Assembly: GCA_017958465.1 (NCBI GenBank)
Contig: JAGDCQ010000141.1
Span: 1 to 16,699, forward strand
DNA length: 16,699 bases
DNA from: Lachnospiraceae bacterium
Lineage (GTDB): Bacteria > Bacillota > Clostridia > Lachnospirales > Lachnospiraceae
Direction: 5' to 3'
In this document: positions 14,924-16,699 of the stretch, piece after piece
How positions within the stretch are numbered: the first letter of the stretch is position 1
Layout: every line of letters begins with the position of its first letter
Notes under the pieces: generated by a model
Told to the model about the DNA's origin: nothing
Seen by the model: the letters and a program-made list of their open reading frames with translations, nothing else
Databases searched by the model: none
Position numbers and translations under genes: made by a program

Positions 14924-15649
14924 ATGTTGATAAGCAATCGCCTTAAAAACATCATAATGTTCTACTGCCTTGGGTTGCTGGCGGCAGCCTGCACGATCAT
15001 ATTTATCCTGGATTCAAAAAACACTCCCGAACCCGAGACCGGGCCTACCGGTACCGTAATAGCAGAAAGGCCTACAGAGGAGCCTGTGGCTACTGAGCCC
15101 ATAAAAGTGAGCGCATCACCTGCGCCGACAAAGGCTCTTCCTTCGCCAACTCCTTTTATGCTTGTAGGAGCCACGGAGGGCTGGAATCAGTTCGTGGACG
15201 AGATGGATTTCGAATGGAGTGAGATCTCGGACAAGAGTTGTGTGCTTTTCAGAAAACCGCTTTCCTACGGGGATTCCGTTGTTGAAGGGTCCATCACTGA
15301 AGATGCATCCTCCGAAACTGTTGTCACACTTACTCACTGTGCATATACCGAATTCTACTACTCAAACCTTGAAAGACGCGCAGGTGACCATTACTATGCT
15401 TCCGAGCCTCCTGTAGGTTCGAGTGAAGAATATGCCGATAACAGTGAGCTCGTAGGCAGCCTCGATCCGAAAAATATAGCCAGTGACTTGTACGGCGATC
15501 CTCTGAGGAAACTTTCGTCCTCAACACTTAAGGACAAAGAAGGCTTTTATACCATCACTATCAGGATGACTTTTAACAAGGCCTACACTTATAGATTATT
15601 TGAAACAGAAAGCTACTTCCTTGTAGTCCTTTACGAAACAGCACAATGA
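14924..15649 (+). CDS. Membrane-anchored extracellular protein of unknown function
   Basis: 241 residues, family not recognised. A basic N-terminus and one hydrophobic segment (about 9-29) act as a signal anchor. They are followed by a Pro/Thr/Glu/Ala-rich stretch (about 33-78) typical of extracellular linkers that cross the wall, then a folded domain (about 82-241). The last strands (FYTITIRM at 208-215, KAYTYRLFE, YFLVVLYE) recall beta-rich AMIN-like domains of cell-wall amidases, but this is a weak resemblance. A Cys23 after LAAA looks like a lipobox but is followed by hydrophobic residues, so lipidation is unlikely. The ribosome binding site AGGAG (14916-14920) is only three bases from the ATG. 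The stop overlaps the rdgB start by four bases, so the two are translationally coupled. It is a real gene by promoter, signal and coupling; its role is unknown. Confidence 0.78.
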   Translation: MLISNRLKNIIMFYCLGLLAAACTIIFILDSKNTPEPETGPTGTVIAERPTEEPVATEPIKVSASPAPTKALPSPTPFMLVGATEGWNQFVDEMDFEWSEISDKSCVLFRKPLSYGDSVVEGSITEDASSETVVTLTHCAYTEFYYSNLERRAGDHYYASEPPVGSSEEYADNSELVGSLDPKNIASDLYGDPLRKLSSSTLKDKEGFYTITIRMTFNKAYTYRLFETESYFLVVLYETAQ

Positions 15650-16251
15650 AGACGATCATCTTTGCAACATCAAATAACAACAAAATGCGGGAGATCCGTG
15701 AGATCCTCGGAGATGCGCCGGTAGAGGTGCTTTCTATGAAGGAGGCGGGTTTCTCGCCGGATATCGACGAGAACGGCTCGAGCTTTGAAGAGAATGCCAT
15801 GATCAAAGCGAAAGCCGTTGTTTCGCTTTGTAAGGAGGCCTTTCCGGATGCTATCGCAATAGCGGATGATTCCGGTCTTGAGGTCGACTACCTCGATAAA
15901 GCCCCCGGGATATATTCCGCACGCTTCCTTGGGGAGGACACCTCCTACGACATCAAGAACAACTATATAATCGACAAGCTCAAAGGCGTGCCGGATGAAA
16001 AGCGCACAGCGCGGTTTGTCTGCGCTATGGCTGCAGTAGCAACGGATGCCAGAGAGGCTGTGGTCCGGGGGACCGTTGAAGGCATTATTGGCTACAAACA
16101 GGCCGGTGAGAATGGTTTTGGGTATGATCCGATCTTTTTCCTGCCGGAGAGGGGCTGCACCACGGCAGAGCTTCCGCCGGATGAGAAGAACGCCATAAGC
16201 CACAGGGGGCGCGCACTTCGGGAGATCAAAAAAATAATCGAAAACTGGTAA
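15646..16251 (+). CDS. rdgB: XTP/dITP diphosphatase (non-canonical purine NTP pyrophosphatase)
   Basis: 201-residue housekeeping enzyme of the Ham1/RdgB family that hydrolyses dITP, XTP and similar damaged purine nucleotides to monophosphate and pyrophosphate, keeping them out of DNA and RNA. Visible family motifs are FATSNNNKMREIREIL (6-21), the metal-binding DDSGLEVDYL (74-83), PGIYSARFLG (87-96), GFGYDPIFF (157-165), and SHRGRAL (185-191). Length is typical for the family. The ATG overlaps the stop of the preceding gene (ATGA) and has no clear ribosome binding site of its own, so translation probably depends on the upstream gene. No hairpin terminator is seen after it; the tRNA promoter starts nine bases beyond the stop codon. 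Confidence 0.97.
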   Translation: MKTIIFATSNNNKMREIREILGDAPVEVLSMKEAGFSPDIDENGSSFEENAMIKAKAVVSLCKEAFPDAIAIADDSGLEVDYLDKAPGIYSARFLGEDTSYDIKNNYIIDKLKGVPDEKRTARFVCAMAAVATDAREAVVRGTVEGIIGYKQAGENGFGYDPIFFLPERGCTTAELPPDEKNAISHRGRALREIKKIIENW

Positions 16252-16259
16252 AATAATTG

Positions 16260-16288
16260 TTGACAACTGCAAAGTGCTATTATATAAT
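16260..16288 (+). promoter_or_regulatory. Consensus promoter of the tRNA cluster
   Basis: TTGACA (16260-16265), a 17-base spacer and TATAAT (16283-16288): both hexamers match the sigma-A consensus exactly at ideal spacing, as expected for stable RNA genes. Transcription should start near 16295. Confidence 0.95.
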
Positions 16289-16313
16289 AACGTTTGCGTC
16301 ACGCGGACGAGTG

Positions 16314-16331
16314 CTTTGCCACTAGGTAAAG
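16314..16331 (+). other. Leader hairpin before the first tRNA
   Basis: CTTTGCC (16314-16320) can pair with GGTAAAG (16325-16331) across a 4-base ACTA loop, with one G-T pair. It ends two bases before the tRNA-Pro 5' end. It may be a leader structure removed by RNase P; no T run follows, so it is not a terminator. Confidence 0.4.
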
Positions 16332-16333
16332 AT

Positions 16334-16408
16334 CGGGGTGTAGCGCAGTTTGGCTAGCGCGCTTGATTTGGGATCAAGAGGTCGCAGGTTCAAGTCCTGT
16401 TACCCCGA
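16334..16408 (+). tRNA. tRNA-Pro (anticodon TGG)
   Basis: A full cloverleaf is readable. The acceptor CGGGGTG pairs with TACCCCG (one G-T), the D-stem is GCGC/GCGC, the anticodon stem CTTGA/TCAAG holds loop TTTGGGA with anticodon TGG, and the T-arm is GCAGG-TTCAAGT-CCTGT. The discriminator base is A. CCA is not encoded. Confidence 0.96.
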
Positions 16409-16457
16409 TTATTTTTCAGGTTTTCCGGTCTCGATCAGCAGTTAAATATGTTGACAT

Positions 16458-16528
16458 GCGGGTGTAGTTCAATGGTAGAACACCAGCCTTCCAAGCTGGA
16501 CACGTGGGTTCGATTCCCATCACCCGCT
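16458..16528 (+). tRNA. tRNA-Gly (anticodon TCC)
   Basis: The acceptor GCGGGTG pairs with CACCCGC, the anticodon stem CCAGC/GCTGG holds loop CTTCCAA with anticodon TCC, and the T-arm is GTGGG-TTCGATT-CCCAT. Discriminator is T and no CCA is encoded. It lies 49 bases after tRNA-Pro with no terminator between. Confidence 0.97.
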
Positions 16529-16560
16529 TGAAAGTTATCCAAAGGTGGTACTTTCGGTTT

Positions 16561-16634
16561 GTGCCAGTAGCTCAGTTGGATAGAGCAACGGCCTTCTAAG
16601 CCGTGTGTCGGGGGTTCGAATCCCTTCTGGCACG
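16561..16634 (+). tRNA. tRNA-Arg (anticodon TCT)
   Basis: The acceptor GTGCCAG pairs with CTGGCAC, the D-arm is GCTC/GAGC, the anticodon stem ACGGC/GCCGT holds loop CTTCTAA with anticodon TCT, and the T-arm is GGGGG-TTCGAAT-CCCTT with two G-T pairs. Discriminator is G. CCA is not encoded. It reads AGA/AGG codons. Confidence 0.96.
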
Positions 16635-16642
16635 TGTATATG

Positions 16643-16699
16643 GTGGATATAGCGCAATTGGTCAGAGCGCCAGATTGTGGTTCTGGAGGTTGAGGGTTC
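16643..16699 (+). tRNA. tRNA-His (anticodon GTG), cut by the window end
   Basis: 5' part only. It has acceptor strand GTGGATA, a D-arm starting GCGC, and anticodon stem CCAGA/TCTGG with loop TTGTGGT and anticodon GTG. It runs off the window at the T-loop TTC. A G at 16642 could supply the extra 5' base (G-1) typical of tRNA-His. Confidence 0.93.

Noticed and set aside
14984..14998. Lipobox-like AAAC in the unknown anchored protein
   Set aside because: The cysteine is followed by a further hydrophobic run and lies inside the membrane segment, so a signal anchor fits better than a lipoprotein.
16451..16456. TTGACA just before tRNA-Gly as a separate promoter
   Set aside because: A -10 at proper spacing would fall inside the tRNA gene and none is seen there; the cluster already has a consensus promoter.

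Overview
The window looks like chromosomal DNA from a Gram-positive, plant- or mucin-glycan-degrading member of the Clostridia, most likely Lachnospiraceae (a Butyrivibrio-like rumen or gut bacterium). The reasons are strong AGGAGG-type ribosome binding sites, Firmicutes-style hairpin terminators, an Agr-like LytTR/GHKL two-component system, a domain-swapped GH3 enzyme of a type known from Butyrivibrio and Ruminococcus, and tRNA genes without encoded CCA. The placement is inferred from the sequence alone.

Layout. 1-768 holds a four-helix membrane protein of unknown function, possibly cut at its 5' end, followed by a terminator. 769-1076 is a structured, gene-free leader region. 1077-7257 is a two-gene unit for the cell surface: a GH3 glycosidase with permuted domains and a membrane helix at each end, then, one base later, an 1133-residue protein with three repeated carbohydrate-binding modules, a membrane hairpin with a charged cytoplasmic loop, and an extracellular Ig-like plus esterase module. 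After stacked hairpins come a LytTR response regulator and a GHKL sensor kinase (7357-9389, overlapping by 4 bases). A strong terminator precedes a GtrA-like membrane protein and a cytoplasmic GH3 of normal domain order (9519-12543). A bidirectional terminator at 12551-12586 separates this from a leftward pair: a THUMP-type rRNA methyltransferase and an alpha/beta-hydrolase (lysophospholipase/monoglyceride-lipase type). Divergent promoters at 14784-14870 drive that pair and a rightward pair made of an unknown membrane-anchored extracellular protein and the XTP/dITP pyrophosphatase RdgB. A consensus promoter (TTGACA, 17 bases, TATAAT) then starts a tRNA cluster: Pro, Gly, Arg and a truncated His.

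How the genes may work together (inference). The GH3/CBM-esterase pair looks like a surface-tethered module that binds a substituted polysaccharide, removes ester groups and trims oligosaccharides next to the membrane. The second GH3, lacking any export signal, would finish imported oligosaccharides or glycosides in the cytoplasm. The two-component system lies directly between the two carbohydrate blocks and is a plausible local regulator. The right third of the window is housekeeping. The most unusual item is the CBM3x-TM-loop-TM-Ig-esterase protein coupled to the twice-anchored permuted GH3.
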